Below are positions 1-5,942 of a stretch of 7,155 nt of DNA, piece after piece. This stretch comes from an uncultured Atopobium sp. (GTDB lineage: Bacteria > Actinomycetota > Coriobacteriia > Coriobacteriales > Atopobiaceae), in assembly GCA_900555335.1 (NCBI GenBank), contig USKU01000065.1, forward strand, positions 1 through 7,155. Reading direction: 5' to 3'. The first letter of the stretch is position 1. Every line of letters begins with the position of its first letter. The notes beneath the pieces are model-generated. The model was given only the letters and a program-made list of their open reading frames with translations, made no database searches and was not told where the DNA came from. Position numbers and translations under genes: made by a program.

Positions 1-6
1 CGCATT

Positions 7-14
7 CCTTTCTG
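7..14 (-). promoter_or_regulatory. Possible ribosome binding site of a leftward gene starting just outside the window
   Basis: Read on the minus strand, the left edge gives CAGAAAGGAATGCG. Its first ten bases are identical to the sequence just before the XRE gene (CAGAAAGGAA, 275-284). AAAGGA is a good Shine-Dalgarno core. The ATG visible at 5-3 is too close to be its start, so the real start codon would lie left of position 1. This implies that 1-288 separates two divergently transcribed genes. The leftward gene itself cannot be seen. Confidence 0.3.
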
Positions 15-288
15 ATATGGATTATTTAATTTCTCCGTGAGCAGATACTATCATATACATACTGAACAAATGTCGCCTCCGGTCGACATATTCCGCGAAC
101 GTACAAAAATTTTAAATGACTTTTAAAACTATTTTTCAAAATTTGATAACATTTCTGCAGGTAAACTATTACGCAACTCAGAGTTGACAAATTTCCAACT
201 CAACTTGGTGGTGTGCAATCAAGGCAATTTTTAGAGTAATAGCCATCACATGTGAATCCCACCACATCACCAACAGAAAGGAACAGCC
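15..288. promoter_or_regulatory. AT-rich control region upstream of the XRE-membrane protein gene
   Basis: No gene is visible here. The region holds a 13-bp palindrome CAACTC-A-GAGTTG (174-186), which overlaps a consensus -35 hexamer TTGACA (184-189). The CAACTC half recurs at 196-201, 22 bp from the first copy. A 10-bp palindrome TCACATGTGA (246-255) sits about 33 bases before the start codon, and a short inverted repeat TGTCG/CGACA lies at 71-75/84-88. ACTATT occurs at 128-133 and 165-170. No good -10 hexamer stands 16-18 bases after TTGACA, so I cannot fix the transcription start. XRE regulators commonly bind short palindromes next to their own promoter, so autoregulation through 174-201 is a reasonable inference. 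Confidence 0.45.
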
Positions 289-1416
289 ATGTTACTGAGC
301 GAGAAAATCATGAGCCTCAGAAAGCGTAATGGTTGGTCACAAGAAGAGCTTGCACAACAGCTTGGCGTTTCGAGGCAGTCAGTTTCTAAATGGGAGTCTA
401 TGGCTTCCATGCCTGATATTCAAAAGATTATGGCTATGAGCGAGCTCTTTGGCGTTTCCACAGACTACCTGCTCAAAGACGAGCTTGAAGAGCTTCCAGC
501 CACTGCCATCGCTGTTGATTATGCGGCCTCTTCGGGGCAGGGTGGCCCTTCGGATCCCGCTGCCGCAAGCACCGCAGACAGTCCTGACGGCGACACCGCC
601 GGCGAATCTTCCACTGACGACGCATCCACCAGCAAAACTGTGGCACCGAAGCTCAGCGTTTCTCTCGACACAGCCACCGAATACCTTGATGCAATCGCAC
701 GAACTTCTCGCCCCACGGCAGGCGCAATTACCCTCTTTATCCTGGGACCTGCGCTTCTTGTCTCGCTTGCAACATACAGTGAAGATGCGCTCTACTTTGA
801 TCCGATGCGCATTTCTCCAGATGCGATGGGTATCGCAGGCATTTGCATCATGATGCTCTTCATTGCTGCGGGCGTTGGCCTGCTGATTCTCCAGGACATG
901 AAACTCGCGAAGTTTAAGCAGCTCAAGGAAGCTTCTCTCGAGCTCCAGTACGGTGTCGAAGCCGCTGTTCGTAGACGTGCCGAGTCAACCGAATCGTTGC
1001 GATACATGCAGCAGGCCGCCGGCGTCTGCCTCACCATCCTGAGCGCAATCCCCTTCCTTATTGCATCGTACTACGGGACTGGTCTCATCTTTGCTCTTGG
1101 CTCCTTCGTGGCAGCAATTCTTGTCTCTCTTGGCGTTTACCTGCTGGTTTACTCGGGAATTCTTAGAGATGGTTACAGGGTTCTTCTTCAAGAAGGCGAT
1201 TTCTCCCATGACGAGAAAAGCAACAAGAGAGACTCCAAATCCGCAGCATTGAAGTACAGGCCAATTGCCAGGGCGTATTTTGGCACCATTACCTTGCTGT
1301 ACGTGGGCTATAGCTTCATCACCAAGGATTGGAAAAGTTCCTGGATTATCTGGCCTGTTTCCGCGCTCCTCTACCACATCATTATCAGCATCCTGAACGC
1401 TCTGAAGAAACGATAA
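289..1416 (+). CDS. XRE-family helix-turn-helix regulator fused to a multi-spanning membrane domain
   Basis: The product has 375 residues. Residues 4-62 form a typical HTH_3/Cro-CI DNA-binding domain, with the recognition-helix signature WSQEELAQQLGVSRQSVSKW followed by the usual P-D-I-Q-K-I-M tail. Residues about 70-125 are an Ala/Ser/Thr/Asp-rich, probably disordered linker. The rest is membrane-like, with hydrophobic segments near 145-163, 181-201, 243-260, 264-288, 329-345 and 352-369, and a basic, charged loop at about 202-242. AAAGGA at 278-283 is well spaced before the ATG, which supports this start. The gene is monocistronic and convergent with the LytTR operon, and a strong hairpin terminator follows. 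Proteins of this build probably couple a membrane signal to promoter binding, but the ligand and targets are unknown. The HTH call is secure; the sensing role is inferred. Confidence 0.88.
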   Translation: MLLSEKIMSLRKRNGWSQEELAQQLGVSRQSVSKWESMASMPDIQKIMAMSELFGVSTDYLLKDELEELPATAIAVDYAASSGQGGPSDPAAASTADSPDGDTAGESSTDDASTSKTVAPKLSVSLDTATEYLDAIARTSRPTAGAITLFILGPALLVSLATYSEDALYFDPMRISPDAMGIAGICIMMLFIAAGVGLLILQDMKLAKFKQLKEASLELQYGVEAAVRRRAESTESLRYMQQAAGVCLTILSAIPFLIASYYGTGLIFALGSFVAAILVSLGVYLLVYSGILRDGYRVLLQEGDFSHDEKSNKRDSKSAALKYRPIARAYFGTITLLYVGYSFITKDWKSSWIIWPVSALLYHIIISILNALKKR

Positions 1417-1451
1417 GCGCGACTGCTCGACTGTCAGAGCGCGACCGCTCG
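1417..1451. repeat. Two near-identical 13-nt direct repeats after the XRE stop codon
   Basis: GCGCGACTGCTCG (1417-1429) recurs as GCGCGACCGCTCG (1439-1451), one mismatch and a 22-bp offset. The first copy begins directly after the stop codon. No function is apparent; it may only be a small local duplication in the untranslated tail. Confidence 0.5.
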
Positions 1452-1497
1452 GGCGCACGGCAGACACGCTGGTTGAACGTGCTGGTCAGGTGTAACT

Positions 1498-1538
1498 CAC
1501 AAGAGCTCGGTCTTCTCGACAGGCCGAGCTCTTTTGTG
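1498..1538 (+). terminator. Rho-independent terminator of the XRE-membrane gene
   Basis: AAGAGCTCGG (1501-1510) pairs perfectly with CCGAGCTCTT (1524-1533) across a 13-nt loop and runs into TTTT at 1532-1535. The stem can be extended by CAC/GTG past a 2-nt bulge. It lies about 85 bases after the XRE stop codon on the matching strand. Confidence 0.8.
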
Positions 1539-1568
1539 TATAGCTCGGCGAAGGCTCCTTTTAGCCTG

Positions 1569-1608
1569 AAAAGTACAAAGAATCTGTGTTTGGAACACAG
1601 ATTCTTTG
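1569..1608 (-). terminator. Strong hairpin, likely terminator of the LytTR-DUF3021 operon
   Basis: Positions 1576-1590 and 1594-1608 form a perfect 15-bp stem with a 3-nt loop. Read leftward, it is followed by TACTTTT (1575-1569), a short and slightly offset T tract. It lies about 105 bases beyond the DUF3021 stop codon. An outer 6-bp pair (GCCTGA 1564-1569 with TCAGGC 1615-1620) can extend the fold. The hairpin also shares sequence with the adjacent 31-nt repeats, so it may be part of a repeat element used as a terminator. Confidence 0.55.
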
Positions 1609-1692
1609 AAGAAATCAGGCAGAATCCACCGATTCTTTTATGTTTTCAGGCAAAACCTACCGATTCTTTTCAGAAATCAGGCGCAGCTACGC
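1600..1692. repeat. Three tandem 31-nt imperfect repeats
   Basis: The units are 1600-1630, 1631-1661 and 1662-1692, each exactly 31 nt and each beginning GATTCTTT. Each has TCAGGC near its middle (second unit TTTTCAGGC, the others AAATCAGGC). The first two units end CCACC and CCTACC; the third has diverged after TCAGGC. No reading frame with coding character crosses them. They lie between the terminators of two convergent transcripts, a common home for intergenic repeats. Confidence 0.7.
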
Positions 1693-1712
1693 GATCCAGA
1701 ATTAGTTGCGAC

Positions 1713-2228
1713 TTATGCGCGACGAGACGCCTGGTACTTCTCGAAAGCAGCCTTGTATTTCTGCTCCTCTTTCTTGAACATGGCGTTGAAAATCAGGGTA
1801 GTTACCAGAAGAATGACCAGGTACAGTGCGGTAAATGACATCCAAGCCTGCGCCATATTTGGAACCCATCCGCCAATAAGCGCCATCGCCACAAGCGTTG
1901 GGAACAGGCAAACATTGAAGCCAAGGAACCTCTGAAGATAACTAAGCTTGGTAATCAGGGGCTGATAGTTGAACCAAATCTGCTGGTAAACACCTGAGCA
2001 CACGCCCGCAGCAATCAGCGTGAGGAGCGTGATGTTATTTTGCCTGTCCCCATAATTGGTTGCCAGCGCGATGACGCCATACACAAGCGAGATGCCGGTG
2101 AAACATATCGCTCCAGAAGAAATTCCCTTGCATACAATTTGACCTGCTGTTTTATTGAGTCCCTCGTCAAATTCTAGCTGAGTCTCTCGCTCAGTTTCTT
2201 GCCAGTTTTGTGATTCGTTGCGTTCCAT
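1713..2228 (-). CDS. DUF3021-family four-helix membrane protein, partner of the LytTR regulator
   Basis: The product has 171 residues: a polar N terminus (1-32), hydrophobic segments near 36-57, 66-84, 101-120 and 128-150, and a charged C-terminal tail FKKEEQKYKAAFEKYQ. Size, four-helix layout and position directly downstream of a LytTR gene match the DUF3021 family. In streptococci, LytTR regulator/membrane-inhibitor pairs (HdrRM, BrsRM) are known as LytTR regulatory systems, in which the membrane partner restrains the DNA-binding partner. I infer a similar role here. The start is supported by GAAGGG about 6 bases before the ATG. The 96-bp gap after the LytTR stop, with no visible terminator, is compatible with one operon. 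The signal sensed cannot be read from the sequence. Confidence 0.8.
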   Translation of the reverse strand: MERNESQNWQETERETQLEFDEGLNKTAGQIVCKGISSGAICFTGISLVYGVIALATNYGDRQNNITLLTLIAAGVCSGVYQQIWFNYQPLITKLSYLQRFLGFNVCLFPTLVAMALIGGWVPNMAQAWMSFTALYLVILLVTTLIFNAMFKKEEQKYKAAFEKYQASRRA

Positions 2229-2324
2229 GATGTTCCCTTCTCTGGGATAAAACTGCTGTTAAAGTGCTTGGTTTGGGTGTTGTTTGACATCAAAATCGTG
2301 CCACACGAGAAAATCCTCTAGCCC

Positions 2325-2771
2325 TTACGCAATTCCGATGCGTCGTTTGATCTCGGAGGCATACTTTCTTGAAGCAACAAGGGGTTTCTCGCCAAGTGAC
2401 AGCAACATGCGGCCGGAACCTGCAGGTTTGATACCCGTAACGTGGTCCAAATTGACCAGTTCCTGTCGAGAAATGCGCACAAATGCTGTATCTTTCAGAG
2501 CATCCTCAAGCTCGGTCAGGCGGCTAGAACTTTCTAGCGTCTCGCCGTTTACCAGGTGAATCAGCGTTACGTTTCCGTCCGTTTGGATCCATGACACATC
2601 CGCGAGAAGAACGACGCGCCTGTTGATGGTGCCGGGAACGTATCCAGTCATCTTTCCGTCAACCATCTGGAGCTGACGAACAATTCCCGAAACGCGCGGC
2701 TCATCGGGGCCGCTCAAGATGGTCACTTCGATTTGCGCGCGACCCTTTTCTTCAACTACACGAATTTCCAT
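2325..2771 (-). CDS. LytTR-domain DNA-binding transcriptional regulator
   Basis: The 148-residue product carries a LytTR domain over roughly residues 45-146, including the typical core FVRISRQELVNLDHVTGI (97-114) and the C-terminal motif SRKYASEIKRRIG. Residues 1-44 form a short, non-receiver N-terminal region, so this is a stand-alone LytTR protein and not a two-component response regulator: there is no phosphoacceptor domain. I chose the ATG at 2771 because GGAAG stands about 4 bases before it. An in-frame TTG at 2786 would add five residues but has a poorer site. LytTR proteins bind pairs of short direct repeats in promoters. The gene leads an operon with DUF3021 downstream, which probably controls its activity. 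Confidence 0.88.
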   Translation of the reverse strand: MEIRVVEEKGRAQIEVTILSGPDEPRVSGIVRQLQMVDGKMTGYVPGTINRRVVLLADVSWIQTDGNVTLIHLVNGETLESSSRLTELEDALKDTAFVRISRQELVNLDHVTGIKPAGSGRMLLSLGEKPLVASRKYASEIKRRIGIA

Positions 2772-2846
2772 GACACTTCCAAACAACTTACTTGATCAAA
2801 TGTCTCGTTTTCTTGCTGTAGCGGAACTGCGCCCCGCTTGTCTCCT

Positions 2847-2858
2847 TGCCTTAAGGCA
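2847..2858. promoter_or_regulatory. 12-bp perfect palindrome upstream of the LytTR gene
   Basis: TGCCTTAAGGCA is a perfect palindrome about 76 bases upstream of the chosen LytTR start. A TATTCT hexamer (minus strand, about 2866-2871) just upstream could serve as a -10, which would put the palindrome in the early transcript. It could be an operator, but it is not the direct-repeat type that LytTR proteins usually bind. Confidence 0.3.
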
Positions 2859-2904
2859 TCTTTAGAATAACGGTTGCATCTCTTATGTAGGACCTCATGT
2901 CGCT

Positions 2905-3060
2905 CAAATGCACTAACTGGCGTGTGAAGTGCAATCTTTGCGCTTCGGGCGCCGTTCTTGCGCTTGAACGGCGTTTTGTGCACGCCCGAGCTTGCACTCG
3001 CGAGTGCACACGCTCACAAGCGTGCACGCCCGAACTCGCACGCTCGAACGCATGTGCGCG
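2905..3060. repeat. GC-rich block of nested palindromes and GTGCAC-type repeats
   Basis: This stretch between the LytTR gene and the adhesin terminator has no convincing gene. It holds TGCACT/AGTGCA (2909-2914/2928-2933), a perfect 16-bp palindrome TGCACTCG-CGAGTGCA (2993-3008), and a 12-nt direct repeat GTGCACGCCCGA at 2978-2989 and 3022-3033 (44-bp period, continuing imperfectly). It also holds GTGCACACGCT pairing with AGCGTGCAC around CACA (3005-3027). Base composition is visibly richer in G and C than in the flanking genes. Confidence 0.6.
2950..2977 (+). terminator. Terminator-like hairpin with no matching gene
   Basis: CGCCGTTC (2950-2957) pairs with GAACGGCG (2966-2973) across an 8-nt loop and is followed by TTTT (2974-2977). 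Its T tract faces the + direction, yet no + gene ends nearby. It could stop antisense transcription or belong to the surrounding GC-rich repeat block. Confidence 0.45.
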
Positions 3061-3073
3061 CCAGCGTCTACAC

Positions 3074-3103
3074 AAAAAGCCGCCCTCAAAATGAGAGCGG
3101 CTT
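3074..3103 (-). terminator. Rho-independent terminator of the surface adhesin gene
   Basis: Read on the minus strand, AAGCCGCTCTC and GAGGGCGGCTT form an 11-bp stem with one T-G wobble around the loop ATTTT, followed by TTTTT (3078-3074). The wobble becomes a C-A mismatch on the + strand, so the fold favours minus-strand transcripts. It lies about 108 bases after the adhesin stop codon. Confidence 0.85.
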
Positions 3104-3113
3104 GAAGTTACCG

Positions 3114-3176
3114 TGCGCCATGCCTGCGGTTTTGTGCCTGCAGGCCTTGCAGCTGCGCTTTGCGCCATGCCTGCGG
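3114..3176. repeat. 16-nt direct repeat in the 3' tail of the adhesin transcript
   Basis: TGCGCCATGCCTGCGG occurs at 3114-3129 and, unchanged, at 3161-3176. Between the copies lies the palindrome GCCTGCAGGC (3136-3145). The whole lies between the adhesin stop codon and its terminator, so it would be present in the mRNA tail. Confidence 0.6.
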
Positions 3177-3211
3177 GTCTACGCACCCGCGAGCATCAAC
3201 CTCGCTGCAGC

Positions 3212-5278
3212 TTAGTTCCTAGCTGCGTGAAGCTTGAGCGTACCCAGTGCAAAGAGAACTGCTGCGCTGCCTGCAATAGCGAACATAAGCGTGTTCTGCA
3301 GTGCGTCGTCGCCAGTGTAAGGAGTGCGGGACTTGCGAGGCTTAGGGACAACAGGGTTGGTGGTGGTGTTGGTATCTGTGTCGATCAGACCATCGCTGAC
3401 GTGAGCGGTGTTTACAACCGTAACGTCCTTCTCGCCCTTGTTGACCTTGACCTGGAAGGTTACGGTGAGCGTGTCGCCCGAAGCAACGTTCTGCGTCCAG
3501 GTTACGGTGCGCGTAGCTGGGTCGTAAGTGCCGCCGTTATCAGCAGAGCCGTCAACGTAAGTTGTGTGCTCTGGGATGACATCGGTGATGGTGACATCGC
3601 GAGCGGTGTTGGTGGTGTTGGTGTAGGTAACGGAGTACGTAAGCACCTGACCAGCAGTTACTTTGTTGCCGTCGATGGAGTTGCCCTGATCGTCCAAGAC
3701 ATCCTTCTTTGGCTGAGGCAGAACTACCCAAACGCCAATGAAGTGAGCGTTCTTATGGTCAATGACCTCGGAATCGTGATCGTAGCCAATGAACACCCAA
3801 GTTCCGTCTGGAGTCTCAACACGAGTGACGCCGCCAAGTGGCTGATCAGGGGTAACGGTGGTTCCGTTAGGAATTCTGGTCTGCTTACCAGGAAGCAGGT
3901 CCAGGACCTCCTGAGGAAGCTCCCTGTTAGGAGTGCCACTTACAAACTCGTGGGTCTTCTCGTACAGAAGCTCAGTAGTTACCTTGTTGGAGTGAGCAAC
4001 GTTTCCGTCGACAACCTGCATAAGCTCGTTATCAATGTTGGAGCCGTCTGTCTCTACCTTGCTGTTTGTAACTGTCTTATAGGTAATAACAAACTTCTTG
4101 CCGCCATTTGCCTTTGTAAGCAGGTGGTCTTTGATGTCAACGGTAACCTTCTGACCGTCAACAGCAACGGTATAGTCAGTACCTTCGGTCAGGGTCTGGC
4201 CGTCAAAGCTTACGGTAAGGCTCTGGAAATCAAGGCGCTCGTCAAAGGTGTCAACCATGCTCATCGACTTAATCTTGCCGATGGTATCAATACCCTGCTT
4301 TGGCAGCGTAAAGGTGCCGGTATACGTAATGGTTTCTCCAGCCTTAGCAGGAGCCTGTTCTGGATCAACTGCCTTTACGGGAGCTGGAGTAATTGCCTCA
4401 GTGTACACACCAAAAAGGCTGCCGCTGGTAGCTGCACTGGTAGACTCAAACGTCATGCTGTTTGACTTGGACTTAACAGCAAAACCTGCAAGGTTCTTCT
4501 CCTGGTCAGGACCAGAAGTTCCACGAACTGGATTCCAGGTAATATTGTTGCCACTGGTGCTCTCAACAAGAATGTTCCTGTTATTCATAACAATGCTATC
4601 GATGGTGCTATTGGCGTTAATGAGCGAGAAGGTCTCGTTTGCGCCAGTGTCACCGACAACGTCAATATCGCTTGGCTGCATGACAAGCTTAAGGTCACAA
4701 GGGGTGCCATCGGTGTACTTAAGCTCTACTGTCACGTTTGCGCTGATTGCATAGGATCTGAACATATCAGCAGTGTAGCTGGGGTGATTTACGTCAATGT
4801 AGTCCATGATCTGGAAGGACTTAGTTCCCCAGTTCTCATCAACAGTCAGAAATGCAACATCAGTCTTATTTGGATTGTTGTAATCTGCGTTGGCGTTCTT
4901 AAGGGTAAGGTCCAGCGAGTTAATGGTGACATAAACGTCAACGGACTTGCCGTCAACAGTGCCAGCATTAGAGAACTTCAGCGAGAGAGGCTGAGCATAC
5001 TGCTGGTTGGAGCCATCCTTGGTTGGCTGAACAACAAAGGCAGTTGAAGGAAGATTGCCTGTGTCAGAAGCAGGAATCTCTATGCGCTTAACGCCAGCTC
5101 CCTGCGAGAGAACAGTCATGTTGTCCCTGGTCAGCGTGAACTGGTAAATGTTGATCTGGGTAAGATCACTATCGTCTTTCTGGCGATCAAGTGCCTGAGC
5201 TGTATTAATAGACATAAACAGGCACGCCACAACCATGGTTAGAAAGACTGAGATTCTCTTAAGAAAACCCTTTTTCAT
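3212..5278 (-). CDS. Secreted, cell-wall-anchored adhesin with isopeptide-type and SHIRT domains
   Basis: The product has 688 residues. Residues 1-29 form a signal peptide (basic start, hydrophobic core, cleavage likely after AQA). Residues 30-300 are beta-rich and unrecognised, perhaps the ligand-binding head. Residues about 300-435 resemble a fimbrial isopeptide/D2 domain (AGETITYT opening, K302 and N415/N417 as possible bond partners). Residues 441-520 match the SHIRT stalk domain (HEFVSGTPNRELPQEV, TTVTPDQP, GTWVFIGYD). Residues 521-640 are a DUF11-type domain with likely isopeptide residues K524/K525 and N623 (VVNTAHV) and a mid-domain acidic residue near D566. The C terminus has TPYTG (652-656), a hydrophobic segment (about 663-681) and KLHAARN, a sortase signal with T in place of the usual L. 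A GAGGGG site precedes the ATG. The gene is monocistronic. An adhesive role is inferred; no sortase or pilin gene lies in the window. Confidence 0.88.
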   Translation of the reverse strand: MKKGFLKRISVFLTMVVACLFMSINTAQALDRQKDDSDLTQINIYQFTLTRDNMTVLSQGAGVKRIEIPASDTGNLPSTAFVVQPTKDGSNQQYAQPLSLKFSNAGTVDGKSVDVYVTINSLDLTLKNANADYNNPNKTDVAFLTVDENWGTKSFQIMDYIDVNHPSYTADMFRSYAISANVTVELKYTDGTPCDLKLVMQPSDIDVVGDTGANETFSLINANSTIDSIVMNNRNILVESTSGNNITWNPVRGTSGPDQEKNLAGFAVKSKSNSMTFESTSAATSGSLFGVYTEAITPAPVKAVDPEQAPAKAGETITYTGTFTLPKQGIDTIGKIKSMSMVDTFDERLDFQSLTVSFDGQTLTEGTDYTVAVDGQKVTVDIKDHLLTKANGGKKFVITYKTVTNSKVETDGSNIDNELMQVVDGNVAHSNKVTTELLYEKTHEFVSGTPNRELPQEVLDLLPGKQTRIPNGTTVTPDQPLGGVTRVETPDGTWVFIGYDHDSEVIDHKNAHFIGVWVVLPQPKKDVLDDQGNSIDGNKVTAGQVLTYSVTYTNTTNTARDVTITDVIPEHTTYVDGSADNGGTYDPATRTVTWTQNVASGDTLTVTFQVKVNKGEKDVTVVNTAHVSDGLIDTDTNTTTNPVVPKPRKSRTPYTGDDALQNTLMFAIAGSAAVLFALGTLKLHAARN

Positions 5279-5356
5279 GATGGCCCCTCAAAAAGATGTG
5301 CATATTACATCTCTATTTTCTTACAAATTGATAGCCAAAACATAAGAGAAATCAGT

Positions 5357-5375
5357 ATTCACATAAAAAGTGAAT
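5357..5375. repeat. Small inverted repeat in the adhesin 5' region
   Basis: ATTCAC (5357-5362) and GTGAAT (5370-5375) are a perfect 6-bp inverted repeat about 80 bases before the adhesin start codon. If transcription begins upstream near 5385, it would form a small hairpin in the leader. Confidence 0.35.
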
Positions 5376-5385
5376 TTAGCTGATG

Positions 5386-5426
5386 AATAGTATAGTTTGT
5401 ATGGACAATACTATTTTAAAAATAGT
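5386..5426 (-). promoter_or_regulatory. Palindromic operator/promoter candidate of the adhesin gene
   Basis: AATAGTAT (5386-5393) and ATACTATT (5408-5415) form an 8-bp inverted repeat with a 14-bp spacer. Directly adjoining is a perfect 17-bp palindrome, arms ACTATTTT and AAAATAGT on the minus strand (5410-5426). A TATACT hexamer on the minus strand (5390-5395), the best -10 candidate, overlaps one arm. No clear -35 stands 17 bases upstream, which fits a promoter needing an activator but does not prove one. The rest of 5279-5557 is AT-rich without a visible gene. Confidence 0.45.
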
Positions 5427-5557
5427 TCAAATTTTTGTGTTTGTCCCGCATCTGCTGCGGATGAACATGAATTCAGCTTAGGGCGCTTCAAGGTGCTGCG
5501 TCACACGATGCCGAACCAGCCTCCGCGCGAGCCTCAGCCTCTGCTGCAATCCGCGCT

Positions 5558-5872
5558 TTAGTTTGCCTCGTTAGGGCGAGAAGGTCTGCCCGCTTGATGA
5601 TCGCTTGGATCTTGAATTTTCTCTGTCTTGGAGCAAATCCACGCAACGGTATAGCCAATGCAGCCGATAAACAGGCAGGTTAGGCCCAACATAAACATTT
5701 TCTCGCCAACGCCAAAGTTAATTTCATATTGAATTTTGAGCGCCAGCGGAGGATCTTGCAGAGGAAGTCCAGCCTTAGCAAACAGGTAATATGCGCCCAT
5801 GAGTGCACTTAAAATACCTGAAATTAAAAATCCCTGTGAAAGGTTTTTGATTACTTGAGCTGCTTTGTTCAT
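5558..5872 (-). CDS. Small two-helix membrane protein, probably truncated by a frameshift
   Basis: The product as encoded has 104 residues. Hydrophobic segments at about 13-32 and 58-79 suggest two membrane passes, with the C-terminal tail in the cytoplasm. I do not recognise the family. AAGGAG lies 10 bases before the ATG, and a promoter with 17-bp spacing (5897-5925) supports the start. After residue 84 (SKTEK) the frame reads a Pro/Arg/Asn-rich tail to TAA at 5558. The +1 frame instead encodes an Ala/Glu/Lys/Arg-rich, helix-prone tail (KIQAIIKRADLLALTRQ, then AAEAEARAEAG) to TGA at 5488-5490. One extra A in the AAAA run (TTTT at 5617-5620 on the + strand) would explain the switch. The ancestral product would then be about 127 residues. 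Function is unknown. Confidence 0.65.
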   Translation of the reverse strand: MNKAAQVIKNLSQGFLISGILSALMGAYYLFAKAGLPLQDPPLALKIQYEINFGVGEKMFMLGLTCLFIGCIGYTVAWICSKTEKIQDPSDHQAGRPSRPNEAN

Positions 5873-5896
5873 GGCGCATCATCTCCTTATGTGGCT

Positions 5897-5925
5897 ATAG
5901 TAAAGCAAAATGGCGAGAAACCCAA
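5897..5925 (-). promoter_or_regulatory. Promoter of the small membrane protein gene
   Basis: On the minus strand, TTGGGT (5925-5920) and TACTAT (5902-5897) are separated by exactly 17 bases. The start of transcription would be near 5890, giving a leader of about 18 nt that includes the AAGGAG site. Confidence 0.55.
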
Positions 5926-5942
5926 AAAAGAGAGCCGGCGGA

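Noticed and set aside
985..1467. Minus strand 160-codon frame opposite the XRE-membrane gene
   Set aside because: It is antisense to a gene with a clear HTH domain, shows no domain of its own and runs through the 3' tail of that gene.
1600..1692. Possible CRISPR array
   Set aside because: Only three 31-nt direct units with no spacers between them, and no cas genes; these are tandem repeats.
2325..2786. TTG at 2786 as the LytTR start
   Set aside because: The ATG at 2771 has a GGAAG site right before it, and the LytTR fold does not need the five extra residues.
2897..3094. Cys/Arg-rich small + frame in the GC-rich block
   Set aside because: Its repetitive peptide is produced by the DNA repeats; it crosses a terminator-like hairpin and part of the adhesin terminator, with no start site support.
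3113..4465. Long + strand open frame of 450 codons
   Set aside because: It lies opposite the adhesin gene, which has a signal peptide, recognisable domains and a sorting signal. The + translation shows only antisense-type composition, and no ribosome binding site was seen.
5446..5460. CCGCA/TGCGG hairpin as terminator of the small membrane gene
   Set aside because: Only five base pairs and no T tract follows on the minus strand.
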